Shown: piece by piece, positions 47,050-55,321 of the stretch
Layout of the letters: every line of letters begins with the position of its first letter
How positions within the stretch are numbered: position 1 is the first letter of the stretch
NCBI RefSeq assembly: GCF_031801495.1
Contig: NZ_JAOEGC010000001.1
Location: forward strand, 1,550,001-1,614,000
Length of the DNA stretch: 64,000 nt
Direction: 5' to 3'
From: Agrobacterium tumefaciens_K
Lineage (GTDB): Bacteria > Pseudomonadota > Alphaproteobacteria > Rhizobiales > Rhizobiaceae
The notes under the pieces: model-generated
Told to the model about the DNA's origin: nothing
The model's database searches: none
Seen by the model: the letters and a program-made list of their open reading frames with translations, nothing else
Position numbers and translations under genes: made by a program

Positions 47050-47787
47050 ATGATATTTGATGCTGCAAGACGGGCATTCGGTAATATTTTTGCCGCAGAA
47101 ACGCGGTCCGTGTTCTGGAAGATGCTCGGCATCACATTGCTTGTGCTGGTGGCGCTCTGGTTCGTGATCCGATCCGTTTTCATCTATTTCGCGCTACCTT
47201 GGGTGGATGCGCTGATTCCCGGCATTCCCGACTGGGCCGGATGGCTCACATTCATCTTCGCCATCCTGGCTGGCATCGGTTTGGCGCTTGCGCTTGCGCT
47301 TTTGATTGCACCCGTCACGGCCATCGTCGCCGGTCTTTTTCTCGACGACGTGGCAGAGGTGGTGGAAAAGGGAAGTTATCCCAGCGATCCGCCCGGCCGC
47401 GCCTTGCCGATGGGTGAGGCGCTTGTGTCATCCCTCAAGTTTTTCGGCGTCATCATCGTCGGCAACATCGTAGCGCTGTTCCTGCTGCTGGTGCCGGGCA
47501 TCAACCTCGTCGCCTTCTTTCTGGTGAACGGATACCTGCTCGGCCGGGAATTTTTCGAATTTGCCGCGATGCGCTTCCGTCCGCCCGCCGAGGCGCGGGC
47601 CTTCCGGGTGAAGCATCGCACCACCGTTTTCATGGCCGGACTGGTTATTGCCGGTTTCCTGGCGGTGCCGTTCCTCAACCTTTTGACGCCGCTCTTTGCC
47701 GCCTCGTTGATGGTGCACCTGCATAAATCCGTCAGCCGGCGCGATCCCTTATTCGCCGCTGGCGGCCCCGAAAAGCTGGGCGGGTAG
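47050..47787 (+). CDS. EI24-domain membrane protein (CysZ-like)
   Basis: A 245-residue integral membrane protein of the EI24/CysZ family (COG2981). Hydrophobic helices lie at about residues 24-46, 62-95 and 130-160, followed by ALLLV- and FFLV-rich stretches and GREFFEFAAMRF (about 171-182). Family members include the sulfate permease CysZ, but many alphaproteobacterial members are of unknown function; no sulfur genes adjoin. The start ATG follows GGGAG. Its last 39 bases overlap the end of endonuclease III on the other strand. Confidence 0.85.
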   Translation: MIFDAARRAFGNIFAAETRSVFWKMLGITLLVLVALWFVIRSVFIYFALPWVDALIPGIPDWAGWLTFIFAILAGIGLALALALLIAPVTAIVAGLFLDDVAEVVEKGSYPSDPPGRALPMGEALVSSLKFFGVIIVGNIVALFLLLVPGINLVAFFLVNGYLLGREFFEFAAMRFRPPAEARAFRVKHRTTVFMAGLVIAGFLAVPFLNLLTPLFAASLMVHLHKSVSRRDPLFAAGGPEKLGG

Positions 47788-48531
47788 CTCGACGAGGGGC
47801 GCTGGAATATCGAAGGTCTTTTCCGGCGACTTGCAGATATCAGCGATCACGCAGCGCTCGCATTCCGGCTTGCGGGCCTTGCAACAGTAACGTCCGTGCA
47901 GGATCAGCCAGTGATGGGCGTGGAACAGATATTGTTCGGGAATGATCCTGACCAGCCGGTCTTCCACCTCGTCCGGGGTTTTCCCCGGCGCAAGACAGAG
48001 CCGGTTGGCAATGCGGAAGACATGCGTATCGACGGCAAGCGTTGGAATGCCGAAGGCCATCGACATCACCACATTGGCGGTCTTGCGACCCACACCCGGC
48101 AACGTCACCAGTTCGTCGCGAGTTTTGGGAACCTCGCCGCCAAAATTGTCGATCAGCATCCGCGAGAGTGCGATCACGTTCTTCGCCTTGTTGCGATAAA
48201 GACCGATGGTCTTGATGTGGTCGATCAGCCGCTCCTCGCCAAGCTCCAGCATCTTTTCCGGGGTGTCGGCGATCTTGAACAGGGCGCGTGTGGCGCGGTT
48301 CACGCCGACGTCGGTGGCCTGTGCGGAGAGCGCTACAGCCACCAGCAGCGTGAAGGGATTGGTGTGCTCCAGCTCGCCTTTCGGTTCCGGCCGCTGGATG
48401 GAAAAGCGGCGGAAAATCTCCGTCAGTTCGTCCTTGGAATAGAGCGTTCTGACCCGTGTGACGCGGGTCCGCGACGCCGGATTTGACTTTTTCGGGGTTT
48501 CGGTGCTGGATCGTTTTCTGGCAACTGTCAT
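47749..48531 (-). CDS. nth: endonuclease III
   Basis: A 260-residue DNA glycosylase/AP lyase for oxidised pyrimidines. The helix-hairpin-helix LPGVGRKTANVVMSMAFG (with the catalytic Lys) is at about residues 147-164, and the catalytic Asp is in VDTHVFRIANRL. The 4Fe-4S ligands form C-x6-C-x2-C-x5-C near the C-terminus (CKARKPECERCVIADIC). A basic N-terminal extension of about 45 residues precedes the catalytic core and makes it longer than E. coli Nth (211 residues). It is divergent from a DUF2244 gene, 37 bases apart. Confidence 0.95.
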   Translation of the reverse strand: MTVARKRSSTETPKKSNPASRTRVTRVRTLYSKDELTEIFRRFSIQRPEPKGELEHTNPFTLLVAVALSAQATDVGVNRATRALFKIADTPEKMLELGEERLIDHIKTIGLYRNKAKNVIALSRMLIDNFGGEVPKTRDELVTLPGVGRKTANVVMSMAFGIPTLAVDTHVFRIANRLCLAPGKTPDEVEDRLVRIIPEQYLFHAHHWLILHGRYCCKARKPECERCVIADICKSPEKTFDIPAPLVELPAQLFGAASGE

Positions 48532-48568
48532 GATCCATTCATAGCCTCAGGGCTTTGAGGAAAGCAAC

Positions 48569-49051
48569 GTGGATACGCCCGAAGACAAGCCGATTTTCTC
48601 TGCCGAACTCGTGCCGTACCGGTCGCTCGGGCGCAAGGGTTTCCGCCTGCTCCTGCTGGTGTCCGGCCTCGTCTGCCTCGTCTATGGCGGTTTCTTTCTC
48701 GCGACGGGTGCGTGGCCGGTCGGGCTGTTTTTCGGTGTGGATTTCCTGCTGCTCTACTGGGCATTCCGCGCCAATTATCGTGCCGCGAAAGCGCGGGAGG
48801 AGGTCAGCGTTTCCCGCTTGAGCCTGTCGATCCGCAAGTTCTCGCCCGCCGGGCGTATGGTGGAGCATCGCTTCAACCCGTTCTGGGCGCGGTTCCGTGT
48901 GAAAAGGCACGAGGAGATCGGCATCCTGTCCATGCACGTGACAGGCGAGGGGCGCGCAACGGATATCGGCTCCTTCCTCAACCCCGACGATCGGGAAAGT
49001 TTCGCGAAGGCTTTCGGCAGCGCGCTTGCGACCGTACGGCGGCGGATTTGA
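48569..49051 (+). CDS. DUF2244 domain-containing membrane protein
   Basis: A 160-residue protein with two close transmembrane helices (about residues 25-45 and 48-68) and a cytoplasmic C-terminal half, the layout of DUF2244 proteins; function unknown. Translation starts at GTG (48569) with GAGG upstream. It lies back-to-back with nth and 71 bases before the Ada-like gene. DUF2244 genes commonly neighbour nth in alphaproteobacteria, from general knowledge. Confidence 0.88.
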   Translation: MDTPEDKPIFSAELVPYRSLGRKGFRLLLLVSGLVCLVYGGFFLATGAWPVGLFFGVDFLLLYWAFRANYRAAKAREEVSVSRLSLSIRKFSPAGRMVEHRFNPFWARFRVKRHEEIGILSMHVTGEGRATDIGSFLNPDDRESFAKAFGSALATVRRRI

Positions 49052-49122
49052 CTGGACGGCGCAAGAAACGGGTGGAGAGACAGACGATTGCGTGGTTTTC
49101 TTGAAATCCAAGGAGAAACGCG

Positions 49123-49995
49123 ATGAACGCCAATATCATGTTGAAAGAAGACATCACCCCGGTCGGCTCGGACTACGAGACGGTGCGCCGGGTGATTGAA
49201 ATCCTGACACTCGATTATCGCGACCAGCCTTCTCTGGAAGAGATCGCCACAAAACTTGGCCAGTCGCCCACACAGTTGCAGAAGACCTTCACCCGCTGGG
49301 CCGGGCTTTCCCCCAAGGCGTTTTTGCAGGCCGTGACGCTCGATCATGCCAAACGGCTGTTGCGTGACGAGGATCTGCCGTTGCTGGAAACCTCCATCGA
49401 GGTCGGCATGTCGGGGCCGGGGCGTCTGCATGATCTGTTCGTCACGCATGAGGCCATGTCGCCCGGCGAATGGAAGGCGAAGGGAAGTGGGCTGACGATC
49501 CGTTACGGTTTCCATCCATCGCCCTTCGGTCTGGCGCTGGTCATGGTCACGGACCGAGGCCTTGCCGGTTGCGCCTTTGCCGATCTGGGAGAGGAGCGCG
49601 CCTGTTTCGAGGACATGGCGCGCCGCTGGCCGCAAGCGGATTATGTCGAGGATCGCGAGGCAACGGCGCCTTATGCGGTGCGTATTTTCGAACCGTCGCT
49701 CTGGAGTGCCGACAGGCCGCTGCGTGTCGTTCTGCTCGGTACGGATTTTCAGGTCCGGGTCTGGCAAAGCCTGCTGAAAATCCCGATGGGCCGCGCCGTC
49801 ACCTATTCCGATATCGCCTGCGATATCGGACAGCCAACCGCTTCGCGGGCCGTTGGTGCAGCCGTTGGCGCCAACCCCGTTTCCTTCGTGGTGCCCTGCC
49901 ACCGCGCCGTCGGCAAGAGCGGTGCGCTGACCGGCTATCACTGGGGGCTGACTCGTAAACGGGCGATGCTCGGTTGGGAAACGGGCAAGGTGTGA
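49123..49995 (+). CDS. AraC-type HTH / methylated-DNA-protein-cysteine methyltransferase fusion (Ada-like)
   Basis: A 290-residue protein. An AraC-type helix-turn-helix region is at residues 20-110 (SLEEIATKLGQSPTQLQKTF), followed by a methyltransferase ribonuclease-like part and the catalytic domain. The acceptor motif VVPCHRAVG is at about 255-263, with the partner segment GRAVTYSDIA near 225. Compared with E. coli Ada (354 residues), the N-terminal zinc domain with the regulatory Cys is absent, so methylphosphotriester sensing is not expected. It repairs O6-methylguanine; the HTH may target it to DNA or regulate transcription. Strong ribosome-binding site AAGGAGAAA. Confidence 0.92.
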   Translation: MNANIMLKEDITPVGSDYETVRRVIEILTLDYRDQPSLEEIATKLGQSPTQLQKTFTRWAGLSPKAFLQAVTLDHAKRLLRDEDLPLLETSIEVGMSGPGRLHDLFVTHEAMSPGEWKAKGSGLTIRYGFHPSPFGLALVMVTDRGLAGCAFADLGEERACFEDMARRWPQADYVEDREATAPYAVRIFEPSLWSADRPLRVVLLGTDFQVRVWQSLLKIPMGRAVTYSDIACDIGQPTASRAVGAAVGANPVSFVVPCHRAVGKSGALTGYHWGLTRKRAMLGWETGKV

Positions 49996-50062
49996 TACGG
50001 TGATTTCGCTTTTGCGCTGCGCCAACAAATTCGAAGTGACTGACAGCGCTCCTCACACTCAA

Positions 50063-50139
50063 CGTCATCCTCGGGCTTGACCCGAGGATCTACCCGTCGC
50101 GGAAACCAAATGGATCCTCGCCTCAAGGGCGAGGATGAC
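50063..50139. repeat. palindromic repeat at convergent gene ends, copy 2 (compound)
   Basis: The outer arms CGTCATCCTCG (50063-50073) and CGAGGATGACG (50129-50139) pair across the whole element. Inside, CCTCGGG-CTTGA-CCCGAGG and GGATCCTCGCC-TCAAG-GGCGAGG form two further hairpins. It shares CGTCATCCTCGGG with the repeat at 26982-27012 and likewise sits between converging genes (the Ada-like gene and the SorC regulator). Confidence 0.75.
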
Positions 50140-50141
50140 GT

Positions 50142-51128
50142 CTAAGCCAGTTCCATCAGCGCGGTTGCTGCTGCCTCGTCGGTGATCAGCGTGTTGCAGC
50201 CGATGCGCTTGATCGTAGCGCGGATGGCGGTGGCGCGGTGTGCGCCGCCGGAGGCCAGCACGATATGCTTGGCCTTGCGCAGCGTATCGAGATCGATGGC
50301 CATGGCCCGTTCGTTGATCGGGTGGTCGACGGAGCGGCCTTCGGCGTCGATGAAGTTGAACATGGTGTCGCAGACGCAGCCCGCGTCGATCAGCTCCTGC
50401 AAGGTCTCTTTCGAAATGAAGCCTTCCGACAGCGAGGTCGAGTGCGGGCCGATGTCGCCGCAGGATACGATGGCGAGGTCCAGCGTTTCGGCCAGATCAT
50501 AGAGCGTCGCGAGGCCGCATTTTTCGATCAGCGCCCGCTTGGTGGCAACGGAATCGACCAGAAGTGGTGCGAGAAACATGTAACATTCCGCACCGAGCGC
50601 GCTTGCCAGCCGCCAGGTGTAGTCCAGCGGGTTGGTCTGGTGCACGGCGACGATGCCGCCGAGCAGCGACACCACCTTGCAGTTTTCGCGGCGCGGAGGG
50701 CGAAAGCTCGAGAGCGAGGCGGTCATGGTGCGGCCCCAGCCGACGCCGATGGTGGCGTCGTTCGGCACGACTTCGGACAGGAACTGCCCGAGCGCGAGTC
50801 CCACGGCTTTTGCGGTGCCATCGGCGGTCGCCTTGCCCGAAGAGGGCACGATGACGGCTTCATCCAGGCCGTAGGCGGCTTCTAGACGGCTGGCGAGGCC
50901 GACGAAATCCTCGATGCCCTCGTTGATCCAGATCTGTACCTCGGAGCGTTTCATTGCCTCGTCCAGCAGGCGGATCACCGTCGACCGGCTGATGCCGAGC
51001 CTCTCGGCGACATCTTTCTGCGTCATTCCCTGATTATAATAGAGCCATGCGGCTCTCAGTCTCAGCGACGCCGCTTCCGAATAGGCCGTATGGGTTTCTC
51101 TTCTTAGTTTCGCCACGGTTTCCGCCAT
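50142..51128 (-). CDS. SorC/DeoR-family sugar-binding transcriptional regulator
   Basis: A 328-residue regulator with an N-terminal helix-turn-helix (MTQKDVAERLGISRSTVIRL, about residues 36-55) and a SorC sugar-binding domain with IGVGWGRTMTASL (about 127-139). I chose the ATG at 51128 because the longer reading from 51185 would cover a palindrome and the promoter region of the divergent gene. The divergent gene is transaldolase, so it is probably a sugar-phosphate-responsive regulator of that step. It is related in type to the SorC regulator at 35851. Confidence 0.9.
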   Translation of the reverse strand: MAETVAKLRRETHTAYSEAASLRLRAAWLYYNQGMTQKDVAERLGISRSTVIRLLDEAMKRSEVQIWINEGIEDFVGLASRLEAAYGLDEAVIVPSSGKATADGTAKAVGLALGQFLSEVVPNDATIGVGWGRTMTASLSSFRPPRRENCKVVSLLGGIVAVHQTNPLDYTWRLASALGAECYMFLAPLLVDSVATKRALIEKCGLATLYDLAETLDLAIVSCGDIGPHSTSLSEGFISKETLQELIDAGCVCDTMFNFIDAEGRSVDHPINERAMAIDLDTLRKAKHIVLASGGAHRATAIRATIKRIGCNTLITDEAAATALMELA

Positions 51129-51172
51129 TGTTTGGGTCCGGGCGAGTATCGCAGGCGTGAAACTTATGTCAA

Positions 51173-51220
51173 TTGCGATGCGCAAATGTCTTGACTTTCG
51201 GTCCGCTCGCTTGCGATAGT
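51173..51220. promoter_or_regulatory. candidate operator and tal promoter
   Basis: TTGCG-ATG-CGCAA (51173-51185) is an inverted repeat directly followed by TTGACT (51191-51196) and, 18 bases later, GATAGT (51215-51220), a plausible -35/-10 pair for tal. The arrangement suits control of tal by the divergent SorC regulator. Confidence 0.5.
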
Positions 51221-51335
51221 CTGAGCCGGAAAGAACCGTGGTTTCGGCCTTGGGCGCACCTGTTCGTCAAGGATATGTGCGGGAACGAAAAGACGGAAGA
51301 ATCAGTTTTAGAAAGATCATGAAGGATCACTCGGT

Positions 51336-52301
51336 ATGACGTCTAAACTCGAACAACTCCGCGCCATCACCACCGTCGTTGCCGATACCGGCGACATCGA
51401 GGCTGTGGCCCGTCTGAAGCCTGTCGATTGCACCACCAACCCGACCATCGTTCTCAAGGCACTCGGCACGCCGGTCTTTGCAGATGCGGTGAAGGAAGCC
51501 GTGGCCTGGGGCCGCAAGCAGGGTGGACAGTCGGATGCGGTCGTCGGTGCCGTTGCCGACCGTCTCGCAATTTCCGTCGGTGCCGCTCTTGCCGGTCTTG
51601 TACCCGGCCGCGTTTCGACCGAAGTCGACGCCGACCTGTCGTTCGACACCGAAGCATCCATTGCCAAGGCGCGTCAGATCATCGCCGCCTACAAGGAGCG
51701 CGGCATCGAGCGTGAACGCATCCTCATCAAGCTTGCTTCCACGTGGGAAGGCATCAAGGCTGCCGAGGTTCTCCAGTCCGAAGGCATCGATTGCAATCTG
51801 ACGCTGCTCTTCTCGCAGGCTCAGGCCATTGCCTGCGCCGAAGCCAAGGTATTCCTGATTTCGCCCTTCGTCGGCCGTATCCTGGACTGGTACAAGAAGT
51901 CCACCGGTGAAAACTACACCTCCGAAACCGATCCGGGCGTTGTTTCCGTCCGCAGCATCTACAACTACTACAAGGCGAACGGCATCAAGACGGTCGTCAT
52001 GGGCGCATCGTTCCGCAACGTCGGCGAAATCGAAGCGCTGGCCGGTTGCGACCGCCTGACCATCAGCCCGGCGCTGCTGGAAGAGCTGGACAAGGACACC
52101 GGCACGCTGGAGCGCAAGCTCTCGCCTGACAACATCAAGCCGGAGCCGCTGAAGTCGCTCGACGAAAAGGCGTTCCGCTGGGCGCTCAACGAAGATGCCA
52201 TGGCAACAGAGAAGCTGTCGGAAGGCATCCGCCTGTTTGCCAAGGATCTCGTTACCCTGCGTGAAATGGTCCGCAAGGAACTGACTGCAGCCGCAGCCTG
52301 A
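51336..52301 (+). CDS. tal: transaldolase
   Basis: A 321-residue TalB-type transaldolase of the pentose phosphate pathway (sedoheptulose 7-phosphate + glyceraldehyde 3-phosphate to erythrose 4-phosphate + fructose 6-phosphate). The N-terminal signature PVDCTTNPTIVLKAL is at about residues 28-42; the Schiff-base Lys is in LIKLASTWEGIKAAEVL (about 130-146). The length is that of subclass 1 enzymes. A clear terminator follows. The divergent SorC-type regulator suggests inducible rather than constitutive expression, which would help assimilate pentoses and polyols. Confidence 0.95.
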   Translation: MTSKLEQLRAITTVVADTGDIEAVARLKPVDCTTNPTIVLKALGTPVFADAVKEAVAWGRKQGGQSDAVVGAVADRLAISVGAALAGLVPGRVSTEVDADLSFDTEASIAKARQIIAAYKERGIERERILIKLASTWEGIKAAEVLQSEGIDCNLTLLFSQAQAIACAEAKVFLISPFVGRILDWYKKSTGENYTSETDPGVVSVRSIYNYYKANGIKTVVMGASFRNVGEIEALAGCDRLTISPALLEELDKDTGTLERKLSPDNIKPEPLKSLDEKAFRWALNEDAMATEKLSEGIRLFAKDLVTLREMVRKELTAAAA

Positions 52302-52364
52302 TAAAAAACGGGGAACGTTTCGCGCAGCCGAACGTTTCCATCACATAAATCTCCAGTCATTGAA

Positions 52365-52401
52365 GGCGCAGCCGGGTCCCTGCCGGTTGCGCCTACTTTT
52401 T
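52365..52401 (+). terminator. Rho-independent terminator of tal
   Basis: GGCGCAGCCGG (52365-52375) pairs with CCGGTTGCGCC (52383-52393) with one G-U pair, followed by TACTTTTTG. It also lies at the end of the converging IclR gene (stop at 52412). Confidence 0.85.
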
Positions 52402-52411
52402 GTTTATTGTC

Positions 52412-53185
52412 TCAGGTGCCCTGTTCGCCCGCCACCACGGCGGAAATGCGCTTTGCCGTGTCGCGGATCAGCCTCTCGCAATCCTCTCGGGAGGGGGCGT
52501 TCCCGCCAAGCGTCGTGATATAGGGGCAGGTGACGACCGCAAGCGCCGTGCCGTCCAGCGTCAGAATCGGGGCAGAGATGTTGCGCACGCCTGCGGTCTG
52601 AAGGCTGTCCATGGATTCGAAGCCGTTCCTGCGAACCTGCGCCAGCCGTTGCGAAAGCCCTTCGGGCGCGGCCTCGCCACCGCCACGCAGCTGCTCGGCA
52701 ATCATGATGTCACGCTGGGCTTCAGTCTGGAAGGCCAGCAGCACCAGTCCGGAGCCGGTGTGGAACAGACTCATCTGCGCGCCGACGCGCATCGACATCG
52801 CCCAGTAGGTCGAGGATTCCTGCTGCGCGATCACCACCACGCCGCCTCGGTCGTAGACCGCCAGATGGCACGCCTGTCCGGCATCGCGCGAGAAGTCGCG
52901 CATCAGCGGCGCGGCAAAGGAAACCAGTCGCCTTACGGGGGCGTGGAAATGCGCCAGTCCGAACAGTTTCAGCGTCAGGGAAAACCGGTCGCCATCCTGT
53001 CTGTGAACGTAACCGCGACGCACCAGCCGGTCCAGCATGCGGTAGAATTCATTGGGGCTTTTGCCGATCGCCTTGGCGATTTCGATCTGCGTCAAGCCGC
53101 CGTCCGTACGGGCCAGCAGTTCGAGAATGTCGAGCCCCTTGTCGAGTGCGGGCGCACGGTATCTTTCGCTGTCGTCGTCGGTCAT
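52412..53185 (-). CDS. IclR-family transcriptional regulator
   Basis: A 257-residue IclR regulator. The winged helix is at residues 10-70 (GLTQIEIAKAIGKSPNEFYR), and the effector domain ends in ISAVVAGEQGT. A GAGG site precedes the ATG at 53185. The divergent SDR dehydrogenase 188 bases away is the probable target, with a palindrome in between. The start could be slightly shorter, but the family N-terminus (ALDKGLDILELLA) sits where expected. Confidence 0.92.
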   Translation of the reverse strand: MTDDDSERYRAPALDKGLDILELLARTDGGLTQIEIAKAIGKSPNEFYRMLDRLVRRGYVHRQDGDRFSLTLKLFGLAHFHAPVRRLVSFAAPLMRDFSRDAGQACHLAVYDRGGVVVIAQQESSTYWAMSMRVGAQMSLFHTGSGLVLLAFQTEAQRDIMIAEQLRGGGEAAPEGLSQRLAQVRRNGFESMDSLQTAGVRNISAPILTLDGTALAVVTCPYITTLGGNAPSREDCERLIRDTAKRISAVVAGEQGT

Positions 53186-53267
53186 CTGGCCTCAGTGATG
53201 TTTCAAGGGACGCGTTGTTTTTGATGGCAAACATGCCGTACGACCCGTCCGGATCCGGCTTGTCTGC

Positions 53268-53315
53268 TTGACGGATTATGAATACCCCGTTTACATATGA
53301 ATTGTCGATCCATAT
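53268..53315. promoter_or_regulatory. candidate IclR operator and SDR promoter
   Basis: ATATGAAT-TGTCG-ATCCATAT (53295-53315) is an inverted repeat with one mismatch per arm. It overlaps the -10 region of a TTGACG (53268-53273)-N17-TTACAT promoter for the SDR gene. Operator over promoter suggests repression by the divergent IclR protein. Confidence 0.45.
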
Positions 53316-53373
53316 TTGAGATCAAGCGGTTTGCGGTCTGCGATAAGAGGCGCGGGCCATAGCGGAGGTTTTC

Positions 53374-54105
53374 ATGGTGCAGGATTTTAGCGGCCGTACG
53401 GTGGTCATCACGGCGGCCGGTCAGGGTATCGGTCGTGCGGCGGCGGAGCGTTTCGTGTCGCTCGGCGGACGCGTAATAGCGACCGATATCAACGAACAGG
53501 CGCTTTCGACGCTAAAGGGTGCCGAAACCCGTATTCTGAACGTACTGGATGGCGATGCGGTGAAGGCGTTCGCAGCCGAGATCGGCACTGCCGATGTGCT
53601 GTTCAACTGCGCCGGATACGTCCACTCCGGCACCATCCTCGACTGCGAGGAAAAGGACTGGGATTTCTCCTTCGACCTCAACGCCAAGGCCATGTACCGC
53701 ACCTGCCGCGCCTTCCTTCCGGGCATGCTGGAAAAGGGCAAGGGGTCCATCGTCAACATGTCGTCGGTTGCGTCCAGCGTGAAGGGCGTCGCCAACCGTT
53801 TCGCCTATACGGCGTCCAAGGCTGCCGTGATCGGTCTGACAAAGGCGATTGCCTCCGATTACGTCACCAAGGGTATTCGCTGCAACGCCATCTGCCCCGG
53901 CACCGTCGACAGCCCGTCCCTGCATGATCGTCTGCGCGCTACCGGCAATTACGAGCAGGCTCTCGCCGACTTTATCGCGCGCCAGCCGATGGGCCGTATC
54001 GCCACGCCGGAAGAGATTGCCGCACTCGTGACATATCTCGCATCCGATGAGGCAGGCTTCACCACCGGCCAGGCTCACGTCATCGACGGCGGCTGGACCG
54101 GCTGA
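53374..54105 (+). CDS. SDR-family oxidoreductase (2-keto-3-deoxy-L-fuconate dehydrogenase-like)
   Basis: A 243-residue short-chain dehydrogenase. The cofactor loop TAAGQGIGRAAAERF is at about residues 12-26, the NCAG motif at about 82-85, Ser in MSSVASSV and the catalytic YTASK at about 149-153. It ends in HVIDGGWTG. The C-terminal segment RQPMGRIATPEEIAALVTYL and overall shape resemble the BDH2/2-keto-3-deoxy-L-fuconate dehydrogenase branch. The substrate is inferred only. Ribosome-binding site GCGGAGG. It is probably controlled by the divergent IclR regulator. Confidence 0.85.
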   Translation: MVQDFSGRTVVITAAGQGIGRAAAERFVSLGGRVIATDINEQALSTLKGAETRILNVLDGDAVKAFAAEIGTADVLFNCAGYVHSGTILDCEEKDWDFSFDLNAKAMYRTCRAFLPGMLEKGKGSIVNMSSVASSVKGVANRFAYTASKAAVIGLTKAIASDYVTKGIRCNAICPGTVDSPSLHDRLRATGNYEQALADFIARQPMGRIATPEEIAALVTYLASDEAGFTTGQAHVIDGGWTG

Positions 54106-54130
54106 TTTTCCTTTCCATGGAAAAGAGCAA

Positions 54131-54161
54131 AGGCGACCGGTTCTGACCGATCGCCTTTTTT
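54131..54161 (+). terminator. Rho-independent terminator after the SDR gene
   Basis: AGGCGACCGGT (54131-54141) pairs with ACCGATCGCCT (54146-54156) with one mismatch, followed by a T-run. It lies 26 bases after the SDR stop and 15 bases before the converging DUF1328 gene end. Confidence 0.85.
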
Positions 54162-54175
54162 GTTGTCTTGTCCGG

Positions 54176-54349
54176 CTACACCACGGCGCTGCCAGCCATC
54201 AGGGCGAGCACCAGGAAGACCAGGAAGATCACCAGGGCGATGAAGAACAGGATGCGGGCGACACCCGCTGCCGCCGCCGAAATTCCGGTAAAGCCGAAGA
54301 CGCCCGCGACGAGGGAGATGACAAAGAAAATAAGAGCCCATTTCAGCAT
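54176..54349 (-). CDS. DUF1328 (UPF0391) small membrane protein
   Basis: A 57-residue protein, almost all hydrophobic, with two membrane helices: MLKWALIFFVISLVAGVFGF (residues 1-20) and ARILFFIALVIFLVFLVLAL (about 31-50). It has the DUF1328 features GFTGISAAAAGVARI. Such proteins are widespread and of unknown function, often linked with envelope stress. The ATG at 54349 is preceded by AGGTGGGACGCC. It stands alone between converging and diverging genes. Confidence 0.88.
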   Translation of the reverse strand: MLKWALIFFVISLVAGVFGFTGISAAAAGVARILFFIALVIFLVFLVLALMAGSAVV

Positions 54350-54457
54350 GGCGTCCCACCTTTCGTTTAAGGTTTCAGGCCTGCAACTTTGCCGCAGGCT
54401 TGGAGAAATGACGCGCAAAAAGCGAAAATGTTCCGTGGCTTATAAAAAATCCCCGTT

Positions 54458-55321
54458 TCAGATAGTCTGCTCGTCCGCCTTGTCCATATTGTCCATGCGT
54501 CGTGCCTTCATCGTCGTGCGGATGAAGGTTGCGACGAAGAAAAGGCTCATGAACAGCACGATGGTCGGCGCGGGTGCACTGTCGATCAGGAAGCTCAGCC
54601 AGATGCCCGCCAGAGAAGCCGTAATGGCGACAGCGATCGCCACCAGCAGCATGCTGGCGAAACGCCGCGTCAGCAGGAAGGCGATGGCACCGGGGGCGAC
54701 CAGCATCGCGACCGAGAGGATGATGCCGACGGCCTTCAGAGCGCCTACCACGGTCAGCGACAGGACCATCAGCAGGCCGTAATGCAGTACGCGCACCGGC
54801 AGACCGATTGCCCTTGCATGCTGTGCATCGAACGCATTCACCAGCAGATCCTTGCGCAGGATGCCGAGGAACAGTGTGGCCAGCAGCGCGATGATCCCCG
54901 TTTCGATCATGTCTGCAACCGAAATGCCCAGCATGTCGCCGAACAGGATATGGTCGAGGTGAACGTCGCTCTGCACCTTCACGTAAAGTACGAGGCCAAG
55001 GCCGAACATACCGGAAAAGACGATACCGAGAACCGTGTCTTCCTTGATGCGGCTGTTTTCCTTGATGTAGCCGGTGCCGAGCGCGCAGATCATGCCGGCG
55101 ATGAACGCGCCGATGGAAAGCGGAATGCCGAAGATATAGGCGATCACCACGCCGGGTAGAACGGCATGCGATACGGCGTCTCCCATCAGCGACCAGCCTT
55201 TGAGCACCAGAAAGCAAGACAGCATGGCCATCGGTACGGCAATCATCAGGGTTATGATGAAGGCGTATTGCATGAAGGGAAGCTGGAACGGCAGGATCGC
55301 CAGTTCGAGATACTCGCTCAT
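54458..55321 (-). CDS. sitD: manganese/iron ABC transporter permease
   Basis: A 287-residue ABC-3 family permease with about eight hydrophobic segments. It has the hallmark region LVLKGWSLMGDAVSHAVLPG (about residues 38-57) shared by metal permeases, followed by VIAYIFGIPLSIGAF. It is the last gene of the minus-strand sitABCD operon and overlaps sitC by 4 bases. The C-terminal tail (TFIRTTMKARRMDN) is cytoplasmic. Confidence 0.92.
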   Translation of the reverse strand: MSEYLELAILPFQLPFMQYAFIITLMIAVPMAMLSCFLVLKGWSLMGDAVSHAVLPGVVIAYIFGIPLSIGAFIAGMICALGTGYIKENSRIKEDTVLGIVFSGMFGLGLVLYVKVQSDVHLDHILFGDMLGISVADMIETGIIALLATLFLGILRKDLLVNAFDAQHARAIGLPVRVLHYGLLMVLSLTVVGALKAVGIILSVAMLVAPGAIAFLLTRRFASMLLVAIAVAITASLAGIWLSFLIDSAPAPTIVLFMSLFFVATFIRTTMKARRMDNMDKADEQTI

